NCBI GenBank assembly: GCA_900542795.1
Contig: UQPD01000049.1
Span: forward strand, 1-15,281
Source: an uncultured Prevotella sp.
Lineage (GTDB): Bacteria; Bacteroidota; Bacteroidia; Bacteroidales; Bacteroidaceae
Direction: 5' to 3'
DNA: 15,281 bases
Shown: positions 1 through 6,558 of the stretch, piece after piece
Position numbering within the stretch: the first letter of the stretch is position 1
Layout: every line of letters starts with the position of its first letter
Made by a program: the position numbers and the translations under genes
Notes under the pieces: generated by a model
Database searches by the model: none
What the model saw: only the letters and a program-made list of their open reading frames with translations
What the model was told of the DNA's origin: nothing

Positions 1-7
1 TGTGAAA

Positions 8-49
8 GTAGGAGGTAAATGCCTTTTATGAATAACATTTACCTCCTAC
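8..49. repeat. Perfect 14-bp inverted repeat at window edge
   Basis: GTAGGAGGTAAATG (8-21) is exactly complementary to CATTTACCTCCTAC (36-49), with a 14-nt A/T-rich loop. As RNA this is a strong hairpin. No clean U-tract follows on the plus strand; on the minus strand the stem runs into CTTTCACA. It could end a gene lying left of the window, or it could be a palindromic intergenic element like the others in this stretch. The repeat itself is certain, its role is not. Confidence 0.75.
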
Positions 50-144
50 CCAATTTGGGTCAGCTTGACCCACCAATATATTCTATTAGTGGGTTTATAA
101 ATTGCGTCAGCCTCACTCGTCAGGATCCTAACGCAAAATATCCC

Positions 145-232
145 TTGCAAAGTATTACTATATTACTTTGCCATTTAATAGGTAATACTTGCCCATTTAA
201 TACGTATTTCTTTGCCAAGTATTACTATAATA
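145..232. repeat. Four tandem 22-nt units (A-B-B-A pattern)
   Basis: Starting at 145, 167, 189 and 211, four blocks of exactly 22 nt each open with TTGC, TTTGCC, TTGCCC or TTTGCC. Units 1 and 4 share AAGTATTACTATA; units 2 and 3 share CATTTAATA. Unit 4 carries the perfect palindrome AAGTATTA-cta-TAATACTT (217-235) followed by a T run. GCAAAGTA (147-154) pairs with TACTTTGC (164-171) across the junction of units 1 and 2. There are no spacers between units, so this is not a CRISPR array. The units are degenerate, and the constant 22-nt pitch is the main evidence. Confidence 0.6.
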
Positions 233-240
233 CTTTTTCA
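217..240 (+). terminator. Possible terminator-like hairpin
   Basis: AAGTATTA-cta-TAATACTT is a perfect 8-bp stem with a 3-nt loop followed by TTT on the plus strand. It is A/T-rich and weak for a terminator, and no plus-strand gene precedes it within the window. It may simply be one palindromic unit of the 22-nt array it lies in. Confidence 0.25.
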
Positions 241-276
241 ACACACAACTGCTTTTTTGTCCCCAAAAAGTCTATT

Positions 277-342
277 GATTAACTCGACCAAGTTAATCGA
301 TTAACTTTGCCTTTTCTATTGATTAACTCGTACGTGTTAATT
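277..342. repeat. Three tandem 22-nt GATTAAC units
   Basis: GATTAAC begins at 277, 299 and 321, exactly 22 nt apart. Unit 1 is a palindrome: GATTAACT (277-284) pairs with AGTTAATC (291-298). Unit 3 is nearly palindromic, with GATTAAC and GTTAATT arms. TCTATTGATTAACTCG occurs twice (271-286 and 315-330). This block starts 132 nt (6 x 22) after the block at 145, so the two sit on one 22-nt grid. Unit 3 is also the left end of the dispersed repeat copy at 321-441. Operator or iteron-like sites and worn palindromic elements are both possible. Confidence 0.6.
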
Positions 343-441
343 GATAGACCCGAAAAGGGTATATTGCATACGGATTTTTCTGTTTGGACAAATCCTTTAT
401 CTTCGGACAGAAAAGGATGAGAAGAAGGATGGTTTCTTGCA
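321..441. repeat. Dispersed intergenic repeat, copy 1
   Basis: This stretch aligns with 8478-8599 over its whole length with a single 1-nt gap and roughly four-fifths identity by eye. Shared blocks include GATTAACTCGTAC, GATAGAC, GAAAAGGG, ATATTG and CGGATTTT. In this copy GTATATTGCA (359-368) is the exact reverse complement of TGCAATATAC (438-447), so the interior could be closed by a 10-bp stem. A smaller stem, ATCCT (392-396) with AGGAT (414-418), is conserved in copy 2 with a compensatory change. Function is unknown. The reading frames through it differ in stops and look non-coding. Confidence 0.75.
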
Positions 442-513
442 ATATACTCGTTCTATGAAAACGGCTGTTCGCTATCATTTAGGAGTTTCCGTTAAAAGTT
501 GCACAAGATATTA

Positions 514-1755
514 CTAAATATTGCTCATTTCCTCGGGCGACAAAATCTCATGTTGTTTACTGTAGCGGTTTCGCTTGTGAGGTGTATTGCGCACGCCATC
601 TTTAATTTGTTCGGTAGCTTGTCCCATATTGCCACTACTCATGCGACTCACATCTCCACCATATTGACGCCAACGGTCCATGATGCTTAAAACGTAACCG
701 TAGGTTTCAGAGCCAATCATGTAACCACATTTCACCACAGGGTCGCGATAATATTGCGCACTGCTCAAGTTGCGCACATAATAGCTCACATCGTCCCAAC
801 GCTGCGGGTTGCCACCATGTTTGCGTGCCAAAGCTTGTGCATCGCGAATGTGGCCAATGCCCCCATTGTAGGAAGCTAAAACAAACTTTATGCGTTCAGC
901 TGCATCGGGGATGTTGGCAAACTGACGTTGTAAGTGGTTAATGACAGATGCTGCTGTAGCAACATTTTCGGCAGGTGAGAAAACTTTTTGCTGCGACAAA
1001 CCAAATTGGGCTGCCGTGCTGGGCATTAACTGCATAAGTCCACAAGCACCAGCCCATGAGGTGGCGTTAGGATCGAAGCCCGATTCTTGGTAACACTGAG
1101 CCGCAATTAAGCGCCAATCCCAGCCTGTACGTGTGGCAGCTTGCTTAAAATAATTGTCGTATGTAGAGATAATGCCCTTTTCGCGCGAGATGAAAGGAGC
1201 ACGCACCTTGCGGTGAACTATCGTACGGTTCTTAAGCCAATCAGCTTCCAACTTTTGTGCTTTAATCTCTACACCATCACCATACCAATCATCGAGAGCT
1301 TGCACCAAGTCGGAGGCTTGTGCCAAGGTTGCCCAACTCTGTGTGCCTGCCTTATTGTGTGCGCCTGCCACCGCAATACCTTGTTTTTTGCAATATGTTT
1401 CTGAAAGTTGGTAAGCAATCACGTCAATTTCTCCAGCCTTGAGCTTTTTTACCAACTCGGTGCTGTCGGTAGCCAATTCCACGCGTACGCCTACCCCTAA
1501 GGATTGGGCAAAGTTTTCAGCCAAAGCATATTGCAAACCCATGCCACGCCCTTGGTAGTCAAAGTAAGTGTCGGGACCACTAATGGTGCCGATAATCAAT
1601 TCGCCCGATTCGCTGATGCGTCCCACATTATCGTTGGCATTCCTTTTGGCAACTTTAGCAAAGGCCCCATTGTCGGCAGTCGATCCCTCGACCTTTCTTT
1701 TGTGGCACGCGGTGAACAGCGTGAGCGTGGCAAGTGCAAGAATAATTTTCTTCAT
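514..1755 (-). CDS. mltF: MltF-like lytic murein transglycosylase lipoprotein
   Basis: Predicted membrane-bound lytic transglycosylase, cleaving peptidoglycan glycan strands in the periplasm. Residues 1-17 form a lipoprotein signal with lipobox LFTAC (Cys17). Residues ~50-200 resemble a substrate-binding-protein type 3 domain, but shorter than the usual ~220 residues. Residues ~205-330 are an SLT domain: catalytic Glu224 in YQESGFDP, then GLMQLMPSTA (239-248) and SYNGG (295-299). The domain order is that of MltF. The tail after ~370 is low-complexity and charged. The gene follows prfA on the same strand after 65 bp and could be the last gene of that unit. As I recall, pyrF commonly follows prfA in Bacteroides, so this neighbour differs. 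The SLT call is secure; the MltF subfamily name is somewhat less so. Confidence 0.85.
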   Translation of the reverse strand: MKKIILALATLTLFTACHKRKVEGSTADNGAFAKVAKRNANDNVGRISESGELIIGTISGPDTYFDYQGRGMGLQYALAENFAQSLGVGVRVELATDSTELVKKLKAGEIDVIAYQLSETYCKKQGIAVAGAHNKAGTQSWATLAQASDLVQALDDWYGDGVEIKAQKLEADWLKNRTIVHRKVRAPFISREKGIISTYDNYFKQAATRTGWDWRLIAAQCYQESGFDPNATSWAGACGLMQLMPSTAAQFGLSQQKVFSPAENVATAASVINHLQRQFANIPDAAERIKFVLASYNGGIGHIRDAQALARKHGGNPQRWDDVSYYVRNLSSAQYYRDPVVKCGYMIGSETYGYVLSIMDRWRQYGGDVSRMSSGNMGQATEQIKDGVRNTPHKRNRYSKQHEILSPEEMSNI

Positions 1756-1820
1756 AGTTAGGGTAGGGAGTAGGGGAGTGTAGGCTTAATCCCATATTCC
1801 CCTCTCTCTTGTGAGTGTTT

Positions 1821-2924
1821 TTACATTTCTGCTTCCTTCAAGCGTTCTGCGTTTTCGGCAACAATGAGGTGGTCGATGCAGTCTTGGATGTCGCCATCCA
1901 TGAACGCCTGCAAGTTGTAAATGGTGTAGTTGATGCGATGGTCTGTGATGCGACCTTGTGGATAGTTATAAGTGCGAATTTTAGCAGAGCGGTCGCCTGT
2001 CGAAACCAAGGTCTTGCGTCGGCTTGCAATATCGTCTACATACTTTTGGTGTTCCTTGTCGTAGATGAAAGTGCGCAAGCGGGCCAAAGCACGTTCCTTA
2101 TTTTTAGGTTGGTCGCGTGTTTCGGTACATTCAATCAATATTTCTTCCACTTCGCCCGTATTGGGATTCTTCCAGTTATAGCGCAAGCGTACACCCGATT
2201 CCACCTTGTTAACGTTCTGACCACCAGCACCGCTCGAACGGAAGGTGTCCCACTTAATTTCGCCTTCGTTTATAACAACGTCAAAAGCTTCTGCTTCGGG
2301 CAGCACAGCCACGGTTGCAGCAGAGGTGTGAACGCGTCCTTGTGTTTCGGTAGCAGGCACACGTTGCACGCGGTGAACCCCACTTTCATACTTCATGGTG
2401 CCATATACATCGGTACCTGTGATAGAGCAAACAATTTCCTTGAAACCACCTGCGGCACCTTCGCTTGCGCTCGATACCTCAAGTTTCCATCCTTTACGTT
2501 CGCAATATTTTGAGTACATGCGGAACAAGTCGCCAGCAAAGAGGGCAGCTTCATCACCACCCGTTCCACCACGAATTTCGAGAATTGCATTTTTGCTATC
2601 CTCAGGGTCTTTAGGCACAAGCATCAGCTTAATGTTTTCTTCAAGTTCTGGGATGCGCTTTTCGCAAGTAGCTATCTCCTCGCGTGCCATTTCTTTCATA
2701 TCGGGGTCTGACTCGTGCAGCAACATATCCTTGCTCTCCTCCAGGTTCGACAAGAGGTTGGCATACTCTTTACGTGCAGTCATCAAGTCCTCCAATTCCT
2801 TATATTCTTTCGTCAAACGCACATAGCGTTGTTGATCGGCAATGACGTTTGGGTCAGTAATCAAGGTGCTTACTTCCTCAAAACGTGCAACCAGTCCGTT
2901 CAACTTTTCGAGTAACGTATTCAT
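1821..2924 (-). CDS. prfA: Peptide chain release factor 1
   Basis: Class I release factor that recognises UAA and UAG stop codons and triggers release of the finished peptide on the ribosome. The 367-residue length is normal. The codon-recognition tripeptide is PAT (190-192, context RVPATETQGRVHTSAA), which marks RF1 rather than RF2 (SPF). The peptidyl-hydrolysis motif GGQ is at 234-236 in SSGAGGQNVNK. The N-terminal ~100 residues are the helical domain. No in-frame stop or programmed frameshift is seen, in keeping with RF1. The start lies 6 nt after the stop of the small membrane-protein gene upstream, so the two are almost certainly cotranscribed and may be translationally coupled. Confidence 0.97.
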   Translation of the reverse strand: MNTLLEKLNGLVARFEEVSTLITDPNVIADQQRYVRLTKEYKELEDLMTARKEYANLLSNLEESKDMLLHESDPDMKEMAREEIATCEKRIPELEENIKLMLVPKDPEDSKNAILEIRGGTGGDEAALFAGDLFRMYSKYCERKGWKLEVSSASEGAAGGFKEIVCSITGTDVYGTMKYESGVHRVQRVPATETQGRVHTSAATVAVLPEAEAFDVVINEGEIKWDTFRSSGAGGQNVNKVESGVRLRYNWKNPNTGEVEEILIECTETRDQPKNKERALARLRTFIYDKEHQKYVDDIASRRKTLVSTGDRSAKIRTYNYPQGRITDHRINYTIYNLQAFMDGDIQDCIDHLIVAENAERLKEAEM

Positions 2925-2930
2925 TCTTCT

Positions 2931-3161
2931 TTATTTTCTATATTTTTTAGCGGTGCGTACCAACCAATTTGTTACGCGCCATTTGGTAAGTTCCCCCCAA
3001 AAAAACAATAACCAACCTAATGTTGCAAATCCTGTATTGATTTTTCGGAACAACGTCACGTTCTGCATACTAAAAAAGCATTCGTAACAAAATATGCTTA
3101 TTTTAATAAGTGCAGCAAGGCAAAGCAATGTCACAAAGATGTGCAAAATCTTATGTTTCAT
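2931..3161 (-). CDS. Small hypothetical membrane protein (76 aa)
   Basis: I do not recognise the family. I start it at the ATG at 3161 (MKHKILHIFV...). The frame stays open to an ATG at 3227, but that codon lies inside the hairpin that ends purM, so the longer 98-residue form is unlikely. Residues ~5-25 and ~40-60 (around TLGWLLFFWGEL) are hydrophobic and could be two membrane spans; the C-terminus is basic (TAKKYRK), suggesting it faces the cytoplasm. It ends 6 nt before prfA, and this tight spacing is the best evidence that it is translated. Confidence 0.6.
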   Translation of the reverse strand: MKHKILHIFVTLLCLAALIKISIFCYECFFSMQNVTLFRKINTGFATLGWLLFFWGELTKWRVTNWLVRTAKKYRK

Positions 3162-3184
3162 TTTTTTAGGACGTTCTTTAAAAC

Positions 3185-3228
3185 AATGTTGGGAGACAAA
3201 GCTAATAGAGGCTTTGCTTCCCAACATT
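3185..3228 (-). terminator. Terminator hairpin after purM
   Basis: Long imperfect inverted repeat: arms of 18 nt (3185-3202 and 3211-3228) pair except at a 2-nt internal position, with an 8-nt loop. The outer arm is AATGTTGGGA/TCCCAACATT and the inner is CAAAGC/GCTTTG. It begins 37 nt downstream of the purM stop. On the minus strand the stem is followed by GTTTTAAAG, a modest U-tract. The GGGAGACAA arm recurs in the nuclease terminator. Confidence 0.7.
3197..3204 (-). promoter_or_regulatory. Possible -7 element for orf76-prfA
   Basis: Read on the minus strand this is TAGCTTTG, matching the Bacteroidetes -7 consensus TAnnTTTG. It sits about 35 nt before the chosen ATG of the small membrane protein gene and lies in the purM terminator hairpin. 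No good TTTG -33 element is found at the expected distance, only GTTG at a shorter one, so this is tentative. Confidence 0.25.
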
Positions 3229-3265
3229 TTCTTGAATTTTTAGAACTATGCTAAAGCTACTTTAA

Positions 3266-4435
3266 TTAGTAGTTAAATTCGCCAAATTCGCTCTTGATGG
3301 TAAGAGAGCGCTTACCCTCTTCGATGCGACCCACAATCTGTGCATCGATGTTAAAGCTCTTGCTGATGGCAATAACCTTCTCTGCCATTTCGGGGCTAAC
3401 ATACACTTCTAAACGGTGACCCATGTTGAACACCTTGTACATTTCAGCCCAATCCGTACCGCTTTGTTCGGCAATAGCCTTGAAAAGGGGAGGTACGGGG
3501 AACATGTTGTCCTTAATAACGCGGCAGTTTTCGCCTACAAAGTGGAGCACCTTGGTTTGTGCGCCACCAGTGCAGTGTACCATACCGTGAATTTCGGGAC
3601 GGAGTTCATCGAGCAATTTCTTTACTACAGGAGCGTAAGTACGAGTGGGAGAAAGTACCAATTTGCCCGCATTGATGGGTGAACCTTCAACGCTGTCGGT
3701 GAGTTTGTAGCCACCGCTATAAACTAATTCGTTAGGTACAGCATGGTCGTAGCTTTCAGGATACTTTTCTGCTAAATACTTAGCAAATACATCATGTCGA
3801 GCCGAGGTTAAACCATTCGAACCCATACCACCATTGTATTCTTTTTCGTAAGTAGCTTGTCCGCATGATGAAAGACCCACAATAACATCACCTGGACGGA
3901 TGTTAGCGTTGTCAATTACATCGCTGCGCTTCATGCGGCACGTAACGGTAGAGTCAACGATGATGGTGCGTACCAAGTCGCCCACGTCAGCTGTTTCACC
4001 GCCTGTAGCATAGATACCCACGCCCATGTCACGCATTTGCTGCAAGAGTTCGTCGGTGCCGTTAATAATGGCAGAGATAACCTCGCCAGGAATTAGCATT
4101 TTGTTTCGTCCGATGGTAGAGCTAACCAAGATATTGTCTACTGCACCCACGCAGAGCAAGTCGTCGGTGTTCATAATGAGCGCATCTTGTGCGATGCCTT
4201 TCCACACCGAGATGTCTCCCGTTTCCTTCCAATACATGTAGGCCAAGCTCGATTTTGTGCCTGCACCGTCAGCATGCATAATGTTACAGTATTCGGGGTC
4301 ACCGCCCAAAATATCGGGGATGATTTTGCAGAAAGCCTGCGGGAAGAGACCTTTGTCAATGTTCTTAATGGCGTTGTGCACGTCCTCTTTCATGGCGGAT
4401 ACACCGCGCATCATGTAACGTTGTTTACTATCCAT
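3266..4435 (-). CDS. purM: Phosphoribosylformylglycinamidine cyclo-ligase (AIR synthase)
   Basis: Cytoplasmic enzyme of de novo purine synthesis that converts FGAM to AIR with ATP. At 389 residues it is longer than the ~345 of E. coli PurM but matches the Bacteroidetes-type protein. Recognisable AIRS-family stretches are HADGAGTKSSLAYMYW (54-69), the DALIMNTDDLLCVGA region (~83-97), GIYATGGETADVGDLVRT (~140-157), and a C-terminal domain with MVHCTGGAQTKVLHF and FNMGHRLEVYV. It is the first gene of the group that includes orf76, prfA and mltF, but a hairpin 37 nt after its stop probably separates it from them. I see no TAnnTTTG promoter in the ~180 nt upstream. Confidence 0.96.
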   Translation of the reverse strand: MDSKQRYMMRGVSAMKEDVHNAIKNIDKGLFPQAFCKIIPDILGGDPEYCNIMHADGAGTKSSLAYMYWKETGDISVWKGIAQDALIMNTDDLLCVGAVDNILVSSTIGRNKMLIPGEVISAIINGTDELLQQMRDMGVGIYATGGETADVGDLVRTIIVDSTVTCRMKRSDVIDNANIRPGDVIVGLSSCGQATYEKEYNGGMGSNGLTSARHDVFAKYLAEKYPESYDHAVPNELVYSGGYKLTDSVEGSPINAGKLVLSPTRTYAPVVKKLLDELRPEIHGMVHCTGGAQTKVLHFVGENCRVIKDNMFPVPPLFKAIAEQSGTDWAEMYKVFNMGHRLEVYVSPEMAEKVIAISKSFNIDAQIVGRIEEGKRSLTIKSEFGEFNY

Positions 4436-4555
4436 GGGATGAATGAAGAGTTGTATTTAGTTTTTTGTATTTCGAATTTTGGTAGTTTAATATGGAGTAA
4501 GGGATAACTACGATGCTTGTAAGGTAAAGGTAATTTCTTTTTAACCTAATCAAGA

Positions 4556-4584
4556 GTTATTTTTTAGGTCAATACCCTAATAAC
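4556..4584 (-). terminator. Possible terminator after lemA
   Basis: GGTTATTAGG pairs with CCTAAAAAATAAC (minus-strand reading) around a short loop, leaving a 3-nt A bulge. It starts about 30 nt beyond the lemA stop. Only a weak U-rich stretch follows, so the hairpin is plausible but not a strong terminator. Confidence 0.3.
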
Positions 4585-4614
4585 CTTTTCTAACTTACAT
4601 CATGCAGTTCTTCT

Positions 4615-5205
4615 TTAAAACTCCACCTTAGGTGCTGTTTTAGCTCCTTCTTCAGCTTCGAATTGTGCTTTCTTTTCAAAGCCAAAGATGCTTGCAACGA
4701 TATTAGCGGGGAAACGTCTTGCGCTAACATTATAAGTTTGCACGCTTTGGTTATAGAGTAGTCGGCTTTCGTTAATACGATTTTCAGTACCTTCGAGTTG
4801 CGCTTGTAGTTCCGAGAAGTTTTCGTTAGCTTTAAGTTCTGGGTAGTTCTCTTTCACAACCATGAGTCTACCTAAAGCTTGTGAGAGTTCGCCTTGAGCA
4901 GTTTGAAATTCCTTCAACTTTTCGGGTGTAAGACTGTTCGCATCCACCGTTATTTGCGTAGCCTTAGCTCTTGCAGCTATTACGCTTTCAAGAGTTTTGC
5001 TTTCGTGTTTGGCATATCCCTTCACCACGTTAACCAGGTTGGGGATAAGGTCAGCGCGACGCTGATATTGCGATTGCACGTTGCCCCAAGCAGTAGCCAC
5101 CGCCTCGTCTTTGGCAATAAGACCATTGTACGTACTCAGCGTGCCACCTACTATGATAAGCACGAGCACACCAATAATGAGCAATGTTTTAGTTCCTTTT
5201 TTCAT
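4615..5205 (-). CDS. lemA: LemA family membrane-anchored protein
   Basis: LemA-fold protein with one N-terminal transmembrane helix (residues ~7-25, TLLIIGVLVLIIVGG) and a mostly helical domain beyond it. Family landmarks are YNGLIAKDEAVATAWGNVQ and the RRADLIPNLVNVVKGYA segment that follows. At 196 residues the length is typical. The biochemical role of LemA proteins is not settled. In Bacteroidetes they are often encoded beside a TPM-domain protein, as here: the TPM gene lies 109 nt upstream on the same strand, with a promoter before it and none obvious in the gap. The pair is therefore likely an operon acting in the envelope. Confidence 0.92.
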   Translation of the reverse strand: MKKGTKTLLIIGVLVLIIVGGTLSTYNGLIAKDEAVATAWGNVQSQYQRRADLIPNLVNVVKGYAKHESKTLESVIAARAKATQITVDANSLTPEKLKEFQTAQGELSQALGRLMVVKENYPELKANENFSELQAQLEGTENRINESRLLYNQSVQTYNVSARRFPANIVASIFGFEKKAQFEAEEGAKTAPKVEF

Positions 5206-5315
5206 ACGGATAAGTGTTAGGTTGTGTAATCTTTTTTATGTTCAAGACTCTATTCTAAAAAGTAGAAAATGGAGAAGTTCTTTTTAATAAGATTTTTTTC
5301 AGGAGTCTTCTTCTT

Positions 5316-6221
5316 CTAAAATCTTCCGCCGCTTCCGCCGCCTCCGAAGGACCCTCCGCCAAACGAACCACCGAAGCTTCCACCGCCCGATGAACCACGT
5401 CCACCGCCAAAGCCACCGAGGATAATAGGACCTGAACCGAGGCTACTACCAAAGTTCTCTTTAGGGATATCCTTCCATTCATCGAATTTGTTACCACACT
5501 TAGGGCATACCCATAGGCGATGAATCATCTTAATTTTCGATTGGGGGTGACGAACCCTTTCTTCTTTAACTAACTTCATCTTTGCGTGGCATTTAGGGCA
5601 TTTTTTTCGAGTTTGGGCATTATAGATTGCAAAACTGAAAAATGTTATTAAGCCAAAGATAACAAATCCAGCAAGCCAAGCATCACTATCATCCGTATCG
5701 TTTGCGTCAGCTTTAAGCGATGCGTCGCTTCTAACATATTTATCAATGCTTTGAATGGTCTTAACGATAGCCGCATCCCAATCCCCCCGTTTAAGTTCGG
5801 GAATCATTACGCGGTTTTGTATGCGTCGGCAAATGCCATCGGGCAGTGTACCTTCGAGTCCGTTGCCCGTAAGGATTTGGTAGCTCCTATCTTCGGTAGC
5901 TAAAATAACGATGAGTCCTGTGCGTTGTTTATTCCCAATGCCATATTTGCGTGCCAAGTCCATGCCAAACTGGTAGGGGTCATCTCCTTCGAGTTGTTTA
6001 ACCACCACCACCACGGTTTGTATGCCCTTGTCCTTTTCCAAGGCTTTAAGTAAAAGGTTGGTTTGTTGCGTAGCGTCCGCAGAAAGCACCCCATCGGGAT
6101 TGCACACATATTGCGAAGCATCCTGAAGGTAAACCATTGGCAATGTCTCGGGAGTCCATTTCGTAGCAAAAGCCACGATGGCACACATTGCAAAAAGTAG
6201 CAAAGTGAAAAATTTGCGCAT
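5316..6221 (-). CDS. TPM-domain protein with zinc ribbon and Gly/Ser-rich tail
   Basis: YgcG/TPM-family protein of 301 residues. I start it at the ATG at 6221 because it opens a classical signal peptide (MRKFFTLLLFAMCAIVAFAT) and because the promoter at 6242-6272 overlaps the upstream in-frame extension to 6266. The TPM domain spans ~30-165 (VYLQDASQYVCNP, VVVVKQLEGDDPYQFGMDLA, GNGLEGTLPD). A membrane span follows at ~181-200. Next is a cytoplasmic zinc ribbon with CPKC at 208-211 and CPKC at 239-242. The final ~35 residues are almost only Gly, Ser and Phe. It probably partners LemA at the inner membrane; the exact activity is unknown. Confidence 0.88.
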   Translation of the reverse strand: MRKFFTLLLFAMCAIVAFATKWTPETLPMVYLQDASQYVCNPDGVLSADATQQTNLLLKALEKDKGIQTVVVVVKQLEGDDPYQFGMDLARKYGIGNKQRTGLIVILATEDRSYQILTGNGLEGTLPDGICRRIQNRVMIPELKRGDWDAAIVKTIQSIDKYVRSDASLKADANDTDDSDAWLAGFVIFGLITFFSFAIYNAQTRKKCPKCHAKMKLVKEERVRHPQSKIKMIHRLWVCPKCGNKFDEWKDIPKENFGSSLGSGPIILGGFGGGRGSSGGGSFGGSFGGGSFGGGGSGGRF

Positions 6222-6241
6222 ATTATTTGCTTTAGGCGAAG

Positions 6242-6272
6242 CAAAGATAGTGCAAACCGAGCACAATACAAA
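6242..6272 (-). promoter_or_regulatory. Bacteroidetes-type promoter of TPM-lemA
   Basis: On the minus strand TTTG (6269-6272) is followed after 19 nt by TATCTTTG (6242-6249), matching the -33 TTTG and -7 TAnnTTTG consensus. Transcription would begin near 6235, leaving a leader of only ~15 nt before the ATG at 6221. The -33 box sits at the edge of an 11-bp inverted repeat (6270-6297), a candidate operator. Confidence 0.7.
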
Positions 6273-6297
6273 ACGAAAGTCTTAAAACTTTCGTTTT
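6270..6297. promoter_or_regulatory. 11-bp inverted repeat overlapping -33 box
   Basis: AAAACGAAAGT (6270-6280) and ACTTTCGTTTT (6287-6297) are exact reverse complements with a 6-nt loop. Three of the four bases of the TPM promoter's -33 element fall within the left arm. No gene ends here on either strand, so a terminator role is unlikely and an operator is the better guess. Confidence 0.45.
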
Positions 6298-6426
6298 TAT
6301 TGTCGAGGTGCCGCCTATCTTCGCATTAAACTAAGCAGGCATCTAAAACATTTCATATAAATGTAACGGAAAAATATTCATGGAAAGTTCATGGACTTTT
6401 ATGCCCTTTCCATCTCCAATAAAATG

Positions 6427-6448
6427 GGGAATAGAAATGTCTATTCCC
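6427..6448. promoter_or_regulatory. Perfect 9-bp palindrome upstream of nuclease promoter
   Basis: GGGAATAGA-aatg-TCTATTCCC is exact. It lies upstream of the nuclease promoter and downstream of no gene on either strand. It could be a binding site for a dimeric regulator, or a hairpin halting stray antisense transcription; the minus-strand flank ATTTTATT is U-rich. Confidence 0.4.
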
Positions 6449-6494
6449 TAAAAATATGAAGATTTGTATTTCTCACAAAATCTCTCCTTTCAAA

Positions 6495-6526
6495 TTTGTG
6501 TGTCCCATTGAAAGGTACTAACTTTG
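6495..6526 (+). promoter_or_regulatory. Bacteroidetes-type promoter of the nuclease gene
   Basis: TTTG (6495-6498), a 20-nt gap, then TAACTTTG (6519-6526) match the -33/-7 consensus. Transcription would begin near 6533, giving a leader of ~25 nt. The leader is A/T-rich without a clear Shine-Dalgarno sequence, as is usual in Bacteroidetes. Confidence 0.75.
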
Positions 6527-6558
6527 CAACCCATAGTATAACCTAAATAACAAATTTA

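Larger units (their letters stand above)
1..513. other. Gene-free, palindrome-rich intergenic region
   Basis: I see no convincing gene here. In order the region holds: the 14-bp inverted repeat (8-49); a GGGTCA/TGACCC hairpin (57-71) whose right arm could instead pair with GTGGGT further on (89-94); a hairpin-like GCGTCAG...CTAACGC segment (104-134); four tandem 22-nt units (145-232); three more 22-nt units (277-342); and one copy of a dispersed repeat (321-441). The last 70 bases before the stop of the lytic transglycosylase gene hold no strong terminator that I can see. Confidence 0.7.
6222..6558. other. Divergent intergenic region between TPM-lemA and nuclease gene
   Basis: This ~340-bp stretch carries two divergent promoters, at 6242-6272 (minus) and 6495-6526 (plus), and no gene. 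Between them lie the 11-bp palindrome at 6270-6297, ACATTT/AAATGT (6348-6364), AAAGT/ACTTT (6384-6399) and the perfect 9-bp GGGAATAGA/TCTATTCCC hairpin with a 4-nt loop (6427-6448). The last lies ~50 nt upstream of the nuclease -33 box. Confidence 0.6.

Noticed and set aside
19..282. Open reading frame of 87 codons on the plus strand
   Set aside because: It runs straight through the inverted repeat and the 22-nt array, has repeat-driven composition and resembles no protein family.
145..342. CRISPR array
   Set aside because: The 22-nt units abut each other without spacers and are degenerate, and there are no cas genes in the window.
1815..2513. Long plus-strand frame of 232 codons opposite prfA
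   Set aside because: It is antisense to a certain gene and has no promoter, ribosome site or family resemblance.
3162..3227. Longer start for the small membrane protein
   Set aside because: The extra 22 codons lie mainly in the purM terminator hairpin and do not look like protein sequence.
6222..6266. Longer start for the TPM protein
   Set aside because: The extension overlaps the -7 box of the promoter and would bury the signal peptide.
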